A DNA stretch of 64,000 nt. Origin: a bacterium (GTDB lineage Bacteria > Actinomycetota > Acidimicrobiia > Acidimicrobiales > CATQHL01). The stretch is taken from NCBI GenBank assembly GCA_026708055.1, contig JAPOVS010000060.1, forward strand, positions 1-64,000, given 5' to 3'. Positions 49,274 through 58,169 of the stretch are shown here, in pieces; the stretch's first letter is position 1, and every line of letters starts with the position of its first letter. The notes below the pieces were generated by a model. It was not told the DNA's origin, made no database searches, and saw only the letters and a list, made by a program, of their open reading frames with translations. Both the position numbers and the translations under genes were made by a program.

Positions 49274-51346
49274 GTGAGCGGGAACGGCGCCGCGGGAGCG
49301 GGCGAGGCGGTCGCGGTGGCGGTCGACATCGGCGGGACCTTCACCGACCTGGTGGCCGTCGGAGCCGGCGGGGAGATCGTGCTCGCCAAGCAGCCGTCGG
49401 TCCCGGCGGACTTCCTGGCCGGCGTGGACGAGGCGCTGCGGGGTCTCGGCGGCGCGGGGATCGTCGAATTCCGCCACGGCACCACCGTCGGGACCAACGC
49501 CATCATCCAGCGCAAGGGGGCCCGGATCGGGCTCATCACCACGCGGGGATTCCGGGACATCCTCCTGGCGGCGCGGGCCAGCCGCATGGATCTCTACGAC
49601 TCGGTCTGGGATCCGCCGCCGCCGCTGGTGGCGCGCCGCGACATCCTCACCGTCACCGAACGACTGGACTACCTGGGGCGGACGGTCACGCCGCTGGATG
49701 CCGGCGAGGTCCGCCGGGCGATCGGCGTCCTGGTGGACCGCGGGGTCGAGGCGGTGGCAGTCTGCTTCCTGAACTCGTTCGTGAACCCGGCCCACGAGCT
49801 CGAGGCGCTGGAGATCATCGCCACCGAGGCGCCGGGGTTGTTCGCCTGCGCCAGCAGCAAGGTGGTGCCGGAGATCCGCGAGTTCGAGCGCATGAGCACC
49901 ACGGTCGTGAACGCCTACCTCGGCCCGCCGATGGCGACCTACCTGCAGGGTCTGGACGCCCTGCTGGCATCACACGACTATGACGGCGACGTCCTGATCA
50001 CGCATTCCGGTGGCGGGTTGATGACGTCGCGGGCGGCGACGCGCATCCCCGCCCGCGTCTGCCAGTCGGGCCCGGCGGCCGGTGTCATGGGCGGCTTGGC
50101 GGTCGCAGAGCGGGTGGGGTTCGAGAACGTCATCACCCTGGACATGGGCGGGACGAGCGCCGACATCTCGGTGATCGTGGACGGGGCGCCGATGTTCCGC
50201 TCGGAGTGGCACGCCCAGTTCAACGTGCCGATTATCTTCCCGGCCATCGATCTGGTCACCATCGGTGCGGGGGGCGGCACGATCGCCTGGGTGGACGCCA
50301 GCGGCACACCCCACAGCGGCCCCCAGAGCGCCGGCGCCGATCCCGGCCCCGCCTGCTACGAGCGCGGCGGCACCGAACCGACCAACACCGACGCCAACGT
50401 GGTGCTCGGGCGGCTGCGGCCGCAGGCGTTCACCGGCCGGCGCAGCGACATCACCATCAGCGCCGATGCGGCTCACGAGGCCGTCGAGCGCAGGATCGCC
50501 CCGGTTCTGGACTGTCCGGTCATCGACGCGGCCGCCGGCATCATCAGGCTCTCCAACGCCTCCATGCTGAACGCTGTCCGGCTCATGACCGTCGAGCGCG
50601 GCTACGACCCCCGCGACTTCTCCCTAGTGGCCTTCGGCGGCGCGGGACCGCTGCATGCGGCCGACCTGGCCCGCGAACTGCGGATCCCCACCGTGGTGAT
50701 CCCGACCTATCCCGGCCTCGTTTCGGCGATGGGCGCCCTGCAGGTCATGCTGCGCCACGACCTCGTGCGGCCGGTGTTCCAACTGCACTCCAGCGTCGAC
50801 CGGTCCGTCCTGGCGGCGGCGGAAGCGGAGCTGCTGTCCGAGATCGACGAACTGCGGGCCAGCGAGACGATGAAGACCGACTGGAAGGTGAACTGGCGGG
50901 CCGACATGCGCTACTACGGCCAGATCTCCGGGTACCTCACCTTGGACCTGCCGCACGGCATCGACTACCTGCTGGGCCGCGACAGCCTGGAGCGATTCCA
51001 GGCCGAGCACCAGCGGGAGTTCGGCTACGTGCTCACCGAGGACGTGACCGATGTCGAGATCGTGAACCTGCGCGCCGTGCTCATCGGAGACGTGGCTCCC
51101 GTGAGTCTTCCGGCACGTCCCGCGGGCGACGCGTCGCCCCCCGAGTCGGGCGAGGCGTACTTCTTCGAGTCGGGCGGGGTCGTCCCGACGGCCTTCGTGC
51201 AGCGCGAGGGGTTGTCCCCCGGCGATGTCGTGGCCGGCCCGGCGATCGTGGAGGAGTGGGACTCCACGACGGTGGTTCCGCCCGGCGTCGTGGCGCGCGT
51301 CGCCCCACTCGGAGAACTGGTCATGGACATGGGAGACAGCCGATGA
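49274..51346 (+). CDS. hyuA: Hydantoinase/oxoprolinase subunit A
   Basis: A 690-residue ATP-dependent cyclic-amide hydrolase subunit. The N-terminal motif AVDIGGTFTDLVAVG (phosphate binding) and RHGTTVGTNAIIQRKGARI are diagnostic, as are LDMGGTSADISVI and FGGAGPLHAADLARE. The GTG at 49274 follows tgggaggtcgct, a good ribosome site. With subunit B it opens 5-membered cyclic amides such as hydantoins or 5-oxoproline; related acetone carboxylase-type activities are also known. The ATGA overlap with subunit B supports complex formation. Confidence 0.9.
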   Translation: MSGNGAAGAGEAVAVAVDIGGTFTDLVAVGAGGEIVLAKQPSVPADFLAGVDEALRGLGGAGIVEFRHGTTVGTNAIIQRKGARIGLITTRGFRDILLAARASRMDLYDSVWDPPPPLVARRDILTVTERLDYLGRTVTPLDAGEVRRAIGVLVDRGVEAVAVCFLNSFVNPAHELEALEIIATEAPGLFACASSKVVPEIREFERMSTTVVNAYLGPPMATYLQGLDALLASHDYDGDVLITHSGGGLMTSRAATRIPARVCQSGPAAGVMGGLAVAERVGFENVITLDMGGTSADISVIVDGAPMFRSEWHAQFNVPIIFPAIDLVTIGAGGGTIAWVDASGTPHSGPQSAGADPGPACYERGGTEPTNTDANVVLGRLRPQAFTGRRSDITISADAAHEAVERRIAPVLDCPVIDAAAGIIRLSNASMLNAVRLMTVERGYDPRDFSLVAFGGAGPLHAADLARELRIPTVVIPTYPGLVSAMGALQVMLRHDLVRPVFQLHSSVDRSVLAAAEAELLSEIDELRASETMKTDWKVNWRADMRYYGQISGYLTLDLPHGIDYLLGRDSLERFQAEHQREFGYVLTEDVTDVEIVNLRAVLIGDVAPVSLPARPAGDASPPESGEAYFFESGGVVPTAFVQREGLSPGDVVAGPAIVEEWDSTTVVPPGVVARVAPLGELVMDMGDSR

Positions 51347-53196
51347 ACCGCGCAGAGACCGACCGGGCCGTCGACCCGATCACAGTCGAGGTGTTGAGCA
51401 GCGCCTTCCGGGCGATCTGCGACGAGGCCAGCGCGCTGCTGGCCAAGGGCGCCTACGGGGCCACGATCAGTGAGGGTCATGACCACTCGGGCTCCCTGCT
51501 GACGCGGGAGGCCCGTCTCGTGGCACACGGCCGCCGCGACCAGGCGGCCCACCTCGGCACGTTCGAGGAGTCCGTCAAGACGACCATCGAGCACGCCGGC
51601 GGGTTCAGGGAGGGCGACGTCTTCGTCTTCAATGATCCGTACCACGGGGGGACGCACCAACCCGACGTCAAGGTCATCCGTCCCGTGTTCGTGGACGGGT
51701 CTCTCTTCGCCTTCACGATCTCCTGCGGTCACTGGGCCGATGTCGGCGGTCCCATCCCGGGTTCGTTCAACCCCCTGGCCAGGGAGTGCTTCGCCGAGGG
51801 ACTGCGGATCCCGCCCATGCTGCTGGTGGACCAGGGCCGACCGGTGCGGTCCACGTTCGAGATCATCAAGGCGAACGTGCGCGTGCCCGATGAGAGGATG
51901 GCCGATCTGCATGCTCAGCAGCGGGCCGCCGAGTTGATGGAGCGGCGCCTGCTGGAGTACGTGGCGCAGTTCGGTGCGGATGTCGTGGAGCACACCATGT
52001 ACGCGCTCATGGACCGCAGCGAGGTGCTGTTGCGAGAGGGCATCCGGGAACTGCCCGACGGCGTCTACGAGTTCGAGGACTTCGGCGACTGCGACGTGCT
52101 GCATCCCGACAAGCCGCGGATCCGCGTCCACGTCAGCATGACCCTGGACGGCGACCAGGTCACGTTCGACTTCAGCAAGTCGGATCCGGCGCCCATCTCA
52201 CCGTTCGGGTTCGCCCGTCCGGCATTGCTCTCGTCGGTCTACGACGGCACGATGCACTGCTTCCCCCATCTGGTGCCGCTGAACCACGGCATCACGCGAT
52301 CCATCGAGGTGATCTCCGTCCCCGGCTCGTGCGTCGACGTGCTGCCCCCCACGCCGGTGCTGGGGTTCGCCTCGGGTGCCTACGAGAAGGTCGCCGCGGC
52401 GGTCATGGCGTGCTGGGCGCAGGCCTTCGCCACCGTCGACCCCACGCGGATGCATGCCGCGACGGTGAACCTGGCCAATCTGGCTCTGAGCGGCGACCAC
52501 CCCGACAGCGGCGTTCCGTTCGTCTCGTACCTGTGGAACGAGGGCGGGCAGGGGGCGCGCAGCTACAAGGACGGCAACAGCTTCCAGCTGATGATCTTCA
52601 TCGGCGGCGCCACCAACCAGCCCATCGAGGTCCTGGAGCGACTCAACGCCATCCGGGCGCTGTCGTGCGAGGCCGTGGGGGCCTCCGCCGGCCACGGGAC
52701 CCATCGCGGCGGGTTCGGGATCGACCGCTCCTTCGAGGCGACCGGGGACATGATCCTCACGATGCACGGTGACCGGGCCGAGGTCACCCCGTTCGGCCTG
52801 GCGGGCGGCTGCAACGGCGGGGGCAACGTGCTGGTGCTGAATCCCGGCACCGAGTCCGAGCGGTGGCTCGGGATGCACGCGGTCGGCGAGCAGATCCGCA
52901 AGGGGGACGTGCTGCGCTACAGCTCCAACGGAGGCGGCGGGTTCGGTCCGCCCAGCCGGAGAGACCCCGACGCGGTGGCGCACGATGTTTCGGAGGGATA
53001 CTTCGCCCCCGATCTGGCCGCTCGGATCTACGGCGTGGTGCTGACCGAGACCCCCTCCGGCTATGCGGTCGACCACGAGGCCACCGCCGAGCTGCGCGCG
53101 AACGGCATGGACGACCTGCCCGAGGGATACGGCCCCGGCGAGGTGCATCCGATGGGCCGCCGCGTGGTGCCTCGCCCGACCTGGGGAGACTCCTGA
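51343..53196 (+). CDS. hyuB: Hydantoinase/oxoprolinase subunit B
   Basis: A 617-residue subunit B. Typical blocks are SEGHDHSGSLLTREARLVA, FNDPYHGGTHQPDVKVIRPV, WNEGGQGARSYKDGNS and SSNGGGGFGPPSRRDPDAV near the end. It works with subunit A in ATP-driven ring opening. The transporter, LLM oxidoreductase and hydrolase genes upstream suggest the substrate is a cyclic amide from pyrimidine or hydantoin-type breakdown, which remains inference. Confidence 0.9.
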   Translation: MNRAETDRAVDPITVEVLSSAFRAICDEASALLAKGAYGATISEGHDHSGSLLTREARLVAHGRRDQAAHLGTFEESVKTTIEHAGGFREGDVFVFNDPYHGGTHQPDVKVIRPVFVDGSLFAFTISCGHWADVGGPIPGSFNPLARECFAEGLRIPPMLLVDQGRPVRSTFEIIKANVRVPDERMADLHAQQRAAELMERRLLEYVAQFGADVVEHTMYALMDRSEVLLREGIRELPDGVYEFEDFGDCDVLHPDKPRIRVHVSMTLDGDQVTFDFSKSDPAPISPFGFARPALLSSVYDGTMHCFPHLVPLNHGITRSIEVISVPGSCVDVLPPTPVLGFASGAYEKVAAAVMACWAQAFATVDPTRMHAATVNLANLALSGDHPDSGVPFVSYLWNEGGQGARSYKDGNSFQLMIFIGGATNQPIEVLERLNAIRALSCEAVGASAGHGTHRGGFGIDRSFEATGDMILTMHGDRAEVTPFGLAGGCNGGGNVLVLNPGTESERWLGMHAVGEQIRKGDVLRYSSNGGGGFGPPSRRDPDAVAHDVSEGYFAPDLAARIYGVVLTETPSGYAVDHEATAELRANGMDDLPEGYGPGEVHPMGRRVVPRPTWGDS

Positions 53197-53350
53197 GCAT
53201 TCCCGGATCAGCCGGTCTCCTGTTGCAAACACCCAGTTCAGGGACTTGTGAGGTCGGCGAAGCAGCCGTAGCTCAGCCGGATCCCTGACGGCGCCGATCC
53301 CGCGTTCGCACCCGAACGGCCGATAGGCCCCGGCTGTCGCCTGGGTGCCC

Positions 53351-53412
53351 TTGACAGCGTGCCGGCGCGTGGCTATGGTGTAAATTGCTAATGATCCAGT
53401 ATCATTAGTAAT
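53351..53412 (+). promoter_or_regulatory. Promoter and operator of the MarR-led locus
   Basis: TTGACA (53351-53356) and TATGGT (53374-53379) are separated by exactly 17 bases. An inverted repeat, attgctaatgat / atcattagtaat (12-base arms, one mismatch, five-base spacer), covers 53384-53412, i.e. the expected transcription start. Such a site fits MarR binding and autorepression. The leader to the ATG at 53449 is about 60 bases. From 53197 to 53350 no gene is seen. Confidence 0.75.
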
Positions 53413-53448
53413 CTGAATCATCGGGATGCGAATCATGGCGAACCACTC

Positions 53449-53925
53449 ATGGTGAACAGCGGCCCAGAACCAGGCCCGGCACCAGCCCAGGACGGGGAGG
53501 TGGATCGGCTCGTCGGTCTCGTCGGCTACCAGCTGCGACGCAGCTACTTCCACTCGATCCAGCTCTTCGCCGCCGCCACGAACGGCCCGGACATCACGCC
53601 GCTGCAGTACGGGATACTCGAGACGATCCACGACAGCGAGGTCCTGGCCCAAAAACATGTGGCCGCCCGGCTCGGCTCGCCCCCGCAGTCGCTCGTTCCC
53701 TTGGTCCGCGACCTCGAGGATCGAGGGCTCGTCGAACGGGTCCGGTCGGAGGTCGACCGTCGCCGGCACCTCCTGACGCTGACAGAGGCCGGCCTCGACC
53801 TGCTCGTTGAGATCCGCGACCGCGTCACCGGCGTCGAAGCCGGCCTGACCGGCGGCCTCGCTGCGGGAGAGCGGGAACAACTGCTCGACCTGCTCTGCCG
53901 CCTCCGCCGAGGCACACCAGTATGA
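53449..53925 (+). CDS. MarR-family transcriptional regulator
   Basis: A 158-residue winged-helix protein. The pattern ITPLQYGILETIHDSEVLAQ, then KHVAARLGSPPQSLVPLVRDLEDRGLVER and DRRRHLLTLTEAG is classic MarR, with the wing Arg in DRRRHLL. It probably represses its own operon through the palindrome at 53384-53412 and is released by an aromatic acid ligand such as anthranilate or kynurenine derivatives (inference from the genes it leads). ATGA overlap with the permease gene. Confidence 0.88.
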   Translation: MVNSGPEPGPAPAQDGEVDRLVGLVGYQLRRSYFHSIQLFAAATNGPDITPLQYGILETIHDSEVLAQKHVAARLGSPPQSLVPLVRDLEDRGLVERVRSEVDRRRHLLTLTEAGLDLLVEIRDRVTGVEAGLTGGLAAGEREQLLDLLCRLRRGTPV

Positions 53926-54998
53926 GCACCGCCGTTGCGAGGCCCGCAGGCCGGCGCCGGTCAGCGCCGGCGCTGTCGCGAGCCCTGCCGGGAGCGGTCA
54001 CGGGCGGCGCTCTCGCTGCACTCTGGTTCAGCGCGGGCGGCGCCTCCTCGGCCGGCGTCTGGATCGGCGCCGTCGCTCTCGGGCTCTGCCTGGCGCTCGT
54101 CGCCGTGGGCGTCTACATCACCTTCCGCGTCCTCAACTTCCCGGACCTGACCATCGACGGCACCTACCCGCTCGGCGCCGCGGTGTCGGCGGTTCTGATC
54201 GTTCACGGGTTCCCCGCCTGGCCGACGCTGGCTGTGGCGTTCGTCGCCGGCGGATGCTTCGGCGCGCTCACCGCACTCCTCGCCACCAAGCTCCGACTCC
54301 ACAGCCTCCTGGCGTCGATCCTCGTGGCGACCGCCCTGTTCTCCATCAACCTGCGGATCCAGGGCAAGGCGAACATCCCGCTGCTGAGCGAGACGACGAT
54401 CTTCACTCCGATCAGCGACGGCGCCCGGCGTGCCACCGTCGCGGCCTTCGGCGACGGCGCTGCCCGACACTCGAACAACCTCCTCACCATCGTGCTCGTC
54501 GGGCTGCTCGTCGTGGCCGTGAAGCTCGTGTTCGACGCGTTCAACCGCAGCGAGATCGGCCTCAATCTGCGGGGTACCGGTGACAACCCGCAGATGATGC
54601 GGACCCTCGGTCGCAACACCGATCAATACGTCGTGCTGGGTGTCGCGATCAGCAATGCCCTGGTCGCCGTGGCCGGAGCGATCGTCGCCCAGTTCCAGGG
54701 ATTCGCCGACGTCAACATGGGATTCGGCCTCATCATCGCCGGTCTGGCGTCGGTGATCCTCGGAGACGTGGTCTTCCGGCCCCGGCGCGTGAGCACCGGG
54801 ACCCTGTCGGCGATCGCCGGAATGATTCTCTACCGCACGGCCATCGCTGCGGCGCTGGTCATCAGGGTCCCCGTCCCGGGAGGCGAATCCTTCCGCTTGG
54901 AGGCCGGCGACATCAAGCTCGCCACAGCGGTACTCGTCCTCGGGATGCTGTGGTTCAGCGGGTTCAGCGGGTTCAGCGCCACTCGAAAGAAGACGTGA
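53922..54998 (+). CDS. ABC transporter permease (TrpY-like)
   Basis: A 358-residue permease of the family paired with ABC_sub_bind lipoproteins (YITFRVLNFPDLTIDGTYPL, LGRNTDQYVVLGVAISNALVA). Three copies of ggttcagcg at 54952-54978 create FSGFSGFSA near the C-terminus, a small slippage expansion just before the stop. TGATG-type overlap with the ATPase gene at 54998. Relatives are predicted tryptophan or thiamine-precursor importers. Confidence 0.85.
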   Translation: MSTAVARPAGRRRSAPALSRALPGAVTGGALAALWFSAGGASSAGVWIGAVALGLCLALVAVGVYITFRVLNFPDLTIDGTYPLGAAVSAVLIVHGFPAWPTLAVAFVAGGCFGALTALLATKLRLHSLLASILVATALFSINLRIQGKANIPLLSETTIFTPISDGARRATVAAFGDGAARHSNNLLTIVLVGLLVVAVKLVFDAFNRSEIGLNLRGTGDNPQMMRTLGRNTDQYVVLGVAISNALVAVAGAIVAQFQGFADVNMGFGLIIAGLASVILGDVVFRPRRVSTGTLSAIAGMILYRTAIAAALVIRVPVPGGESFRLEAGDIKLATAVLVLGMLWFSGFSGFSATRKKT

Positions 54999-55825
54999 TG
55001 CTGCGCGTCCGCTCGCTGGAGCACGTCTTCAACGTCGGCACGGTCTCGGAGATCTCGGTTCTCCGCAGCATCGACCTCGACCTCGAAGACGGTGAGTTCG
55101 TCACCGTCGTCGGAAGCAACGGCGCGGGCAAGTCGACGCTCTTCAATGCGATCGCCGGAGCGCTCACCCCGACGGCGGGTTCGGTCACCCTCGACGGGAG
55201 CGAGATCACCGGATGGCCCGAGCACAAGCGCTCCCGCCTCATAGGTCGGGTATTCCAAGACCCGAACCATGGCACCGCACCTTCACTGACGATCGCCGAG
55301 AACGCGGCGCTCGCAATGAACCGGGGCCGGCGCTCGCGGCTCCGCAAGGCGATCGGTCCGGTGAAGCGGAGGCAGATCGAAGCGCTCCTCGAACCGATCG
55401 GCCTCGGGCTCGAGCGCCGCCTCGATGAGCGAGTCTCGCTTCTGAGCGGGGGTCAACGCCAGGCGATGACCCTCGTGATGGCGGCGATCGTCAGGCCGAG
55501 GCTCCTCCTTTTGGACGAGCACACAGCGGCGCTCGACCCCGAGACCGCTCGGCGTGTCCTGGAACTCACCGACGCCGTGGTCCGTGAGCACGGACTCACC
55601 ACGCTGATGATCACGCACAACATGAACCAGGCGATCGAGTTCGGCACCCGGACCGTGATGCTCCACAAGGGCCGGATTCTGCTCGACCTGTCGTCGGAGC
55701 GGCGACGGGGCCTCACCGCGGACGATCTTGTGCAGCAATTCAGCCGCGCCGGCGCCGCGGAGTTGCTCTCCGGGGGGCTCGAACCCCCCGACACCGACCA
55801 GCCGGACAAGCCATCACAGGAGTGA
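54998..55825 (+). CDS. ABC transporter ATPase (TrpZ-like)
   Basis: A 275-residue single ABC domain. Walker A GSNGAGKS, signature LLSGGQRQAMTLVMA, Walker B LLLLDEHTAALDP, switch His in LMITHNMNQAI. In Walker B the usual DEPT is DEHT, as commonly found in this subfamily. ATG at 54998 overlaps the permease stop. It partners the permease upstream and the lipoprotein at 55877. Confidence 0.88.
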   Translation: MLRVRSLEHVFNVGTVSEISVLRSIDLDLEDGEFVTVVGSNGAGKSTLFNAIAGALTPTAGSVTLDGSEITGWPEHKRSRLIGRVFQDPNHGTAPSLTIAENAALAMNRGRRSRLRKAIGPVKRRQIEALLEPIGLGLERRLDERVSLLSGGQRQAMTLVMAAIVRPRLLLLDEHTAALDPETARRVLELTDAVVREHGLTTLMITHNMNQAIEFGTRTVMLHKGRILLDLSSERRRGLTADDLVQQFSRAGAAELLSGGLEPPDTDQPDKPSQE

Positions 55826-55876
55826 GGCGACGCGAAAAGACCGACGAGAGATCACAGACGAGAAAGGACAACAGCA

Positions 55877-57109
55877 ATGAGACAGCGGACGAAGACGAAG
55901 CCGAACCTGACAACGATTCTTCTGGCCCTTGTGGCGGTCGCCGCATTGGCGGCCTCCTGCGGGTCCGATGACACCGCGGACAGCGCCGAAGGGGCCCAGG
56001 CCGTGGCCGCTCCCGGCGAAGCCGCGCCGCCGCCGGAACCTCCGGAGCCGCCGCCGTCGGAGCCCCCCGCAGCGCCCGAGGAGCCTGAAGCGGATCTGGA
56101 GGAGCCCCCAGCGCCCGAGGAGCCACCAGCGCCCGAGGAGCCACCAGCGCCGCCGCCGGAGCCCCCCGCAGCGCCCGAGGAGGCGGGCGACCAAAAGCCC
56201 ATCAAGATCGGCATGATGGTGTCGGTGCGGGTTCCGGCACTGGAACGAGTCCAGGGCGCGATCATCGCCAAGCTGGCCGAGGAAGGCTTCGTGGACGGCG
56301 AGAACATCACGATCGACAACGCCAGCGCCGACGGCGACATCGCCACCCTGTCGACGATCGCCCAGCAGTTCGTCAACGACGAGGTGGACCTGATCATCAC
56401 GACCACGACCCCCGCCCTGCAAGCGGCGTTCAATGCGTCGAGTGACCTGCCGAGTCCGATCCCCATCGTCTTCTCCACCGTCACCGACCCGATCGGGGCG
56501 GGCGTCGTGGACGACCTCGTCGATCATCCCGAGTGGCTCTCGGGATCGCAGCTGCTGCCGCCGCTCGAGCAGACCTTCAACGCCATGTTCGAGGTCCTTC
56601 CCGAGGTGGCGAGGGTGGGGTACCTGTACAACCCGGCCGAAGCGAACTCCGTGACACAGACCGCCTGGATCGAGGAGATCGCCGCCGAACGCGGGCTGGA
56701 ACTCGAGATCGCGACGGTCTCCAACAGCTCCGAGGTCAGGACCGCCGCCGAGTCGATGGTGGGCCGCGGTCTCGACTTCTTCTTCTACAGCCAGGACAGC
56801 ACCGTCGCCCAAGGGGCGACCGCCCTCGTCGCCGTGGCCAACGAGGCCGTCATCCCGGTCATCACCAACGACGTGGGCAACATGGCGCTCGGCATCTCGC
56901 TCGGTGTCGGTGCGTCACTGGCCGCCGACGGGCGGCGAGCCGGCGAGATCGCCGCCGGACACCTGGCCGGAGAGCTCGACCTGGCGACGACTCCGATCCT
57001 CCCGGTCGAGGAGTTCGACCTCTTCGTGAACCTGGACGCAGCCGCGGTCCAGGGGCTCGACGTGCCGGCGAGCTACTCCGATCGGGCCATCCCGATCAGC
57101 ACCTCCTGA
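55877..57109 (+). CDS. ABC_sub_bind-family substrate-binding lipoprotein (TrpX-like)
   Basis: A 410-residue lipoprotein: signal peptide with AALAASCGSDD lipobox, a long tether of Pro/Glu repeats (PEEPPAPEEPPA, residues about 45-105), then an ABC_sub_bind domain (IKIGMMVSVRVPALERVQGA, PIVFSTVTDPIGAGVV). agaaaggac is the ribosome site. In this family characterised or predicted members bind tryptophan or related compounds, matching the kynurenine genes downstream. The ligand itself is not shown by the sequence. Confidence 0.85.
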   Translation: MRQRTKTKPNLTTILLALVAVAALAASCGSDDTADSAEGAQAVAAPGEAAPPPEPPEPPPSEPPAAPEEPEADLEEPPAPEEPPAPEEPPAPPPEPPAAPEEAGDQKPIKIGMMVSVRVPALERVQGAIIAKLAEEGFVDGENITIDNASADGDIATLSTIAQQFVNDEVDLIITTTTPALQAAFNASSDLPSPIPIVFSTVTDPIGAGVVDDLVDHPEWLSGSQLLPPLEQTFNAMFEVLPEVARVGYLYNPAEANSVTQTAWIEEIAAERGLELEIATVSNSSEVRTAAESMVGRGLDFFFYSQDSTVAQGATALVAVANEAVIPVITNDVGNMALGISLGVGASLAADGRRAGEIAAGHLAGELDLATTPILPVEEFDLFVNLDAAAVQGLDVPASYSDRAIPISTS

Positions 57110-57125
57110 CCAGCACCTCCCGACC

Positions 57126-58169
57126 ATGAGCACGACCGAAAGGAGTGCGCCGTTGAACGAAGTACTCGTCCTGAACCACGCAGACGTGACCGAGTTGCTG
57201 GCGATGGACGCCTGCATCGAGGCGGTCGAGGCCTCGTTCCTCGCCCACGGGCGCAACGACGTCATCCAGCCGTTGCGACCGTTCGTCACGCTCCCGGAGG
57301 AGGCCGGCATTCTCGCCATGATGCCGGGATACGTCGGCCCCCTCGACGCGGCCGGCATCAAGGTGATCACCATCTTCTACACCAACCACGGCACCGAATA
57401 CGACTCCCATCAGGGCGCAGTGATGCTGTTCGACACCGCGAACGGGAGGCTGCTCACCCTCGCGGACGCGAGTTCGATCACCGCGATCCGCACCGCGGCG
57501 GCATCCGGGGTGGCCACCCGCCTGCTCTCCAACGAGAAGTCGTCGACGCTGGCGATCATCGGGTCGGGGACACAGGCGAGAACCCACGTGGAGGCGATGC
57601 TGGCCGTCCGCCCCATCGAGACGGTCAGGGTGTGGAGTCGCAACGGTGCCACCGCAGCCCGCTTCGCCGGGTGGGCGCAGAGGACGTTCGATGTTCCAAC
57701 TCGGTTCGAGGCGGACATCCGCGACGCACTCGCCGGGGCGGACATCGTCTGCACCACGACGTCGTCCAATGACCCGCTGGTGCTGGAGGACCTGCTGGCG
57801 CCGGGGATGCACATCAATGCCGTCGGTTCGAGCGTCTCGTCTGCCCGCGAACTCGATGCGGGCGCCATGAAGCGCTGCCGTCTGTACGTCGACAGCAGAG
57901 AGTCGGCGCTCAACGAATCCGGCGACCTCATCCTGGCCGTGCGCGAGGGCGTCATCGACGAGGACCACATCGTGGCGGAGATCGGCGAGGTCCTCGACGG
58001 ACGGCGGCCCGGTCGCGCCGGCACCGAAGAGATCACGCTGTTCGACTCGCTCGGATTGGCGATTCAGGACATCGTGGCCGCCCGCTTGATCTACGACCGC
58101 GCCGTCGCCGAGGGCAGGGGCGCCATGGTCGAGCTGGGAGGCGGCCGTGTGCCGCTCGGGTGTCCGTGA
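57126..58169 (+). CDS. Ornithine cyclodeaminase/mu-crystallin family protein
   Basis: A 347-residue NAD(P)-dependent protein. The Rossmann motif is LAIIGSGTQARTHVEAML; upstream is GIKVITIFYTNHG with the substrate-side Lys, and INAVGSSVSSARELDAG follows. Family activities include ornithine cyclodeaminase, alanine dehydrogenase and ketimine reductase. Within this cluster a ketimine/imine reductase or amino-acid deaminating role is plausible. The stop overlaps the aldehyde dehydrogenase ATG (TGATG at 58167-58171). Confidence 0.85.
   Translation: MSTTERSAPLNEVLVLNHADVTELLAMDACIEAVEASFLAHGRNDVIQPLRPFVTLPEEAGILAMMPGYVGPLDAAGIKVITIFYTNHGTEYDSHQGAVMLFDTANGRLLTLADASSITAIRTAAASGVATRLLSNEKSSTLAIIGSGTQARTHVEAMLAVRPIETVRVWSRNGATAARFAGWAQRTFDVPTRFEADIRDALAGADIVCTTTSSNDPLVLEDLLAPGMHINAVGSSVSSARELDAGAMKRCRLYVDSRESALNESGDLILAVREGVIDEDHIVAEIGEVLDGRRPGRAGTEEITLFDSLGLAIQDIVAARLIYDRAVAEGRGAMVELGGGRVPLGCP

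Noticed and set aside
53213-53350. Possible terminator or small RNA between hydantoinase B and the MarR promoter
   Set aside because: Only weak GC-rich self-complementarity and no T-run; not supportable.
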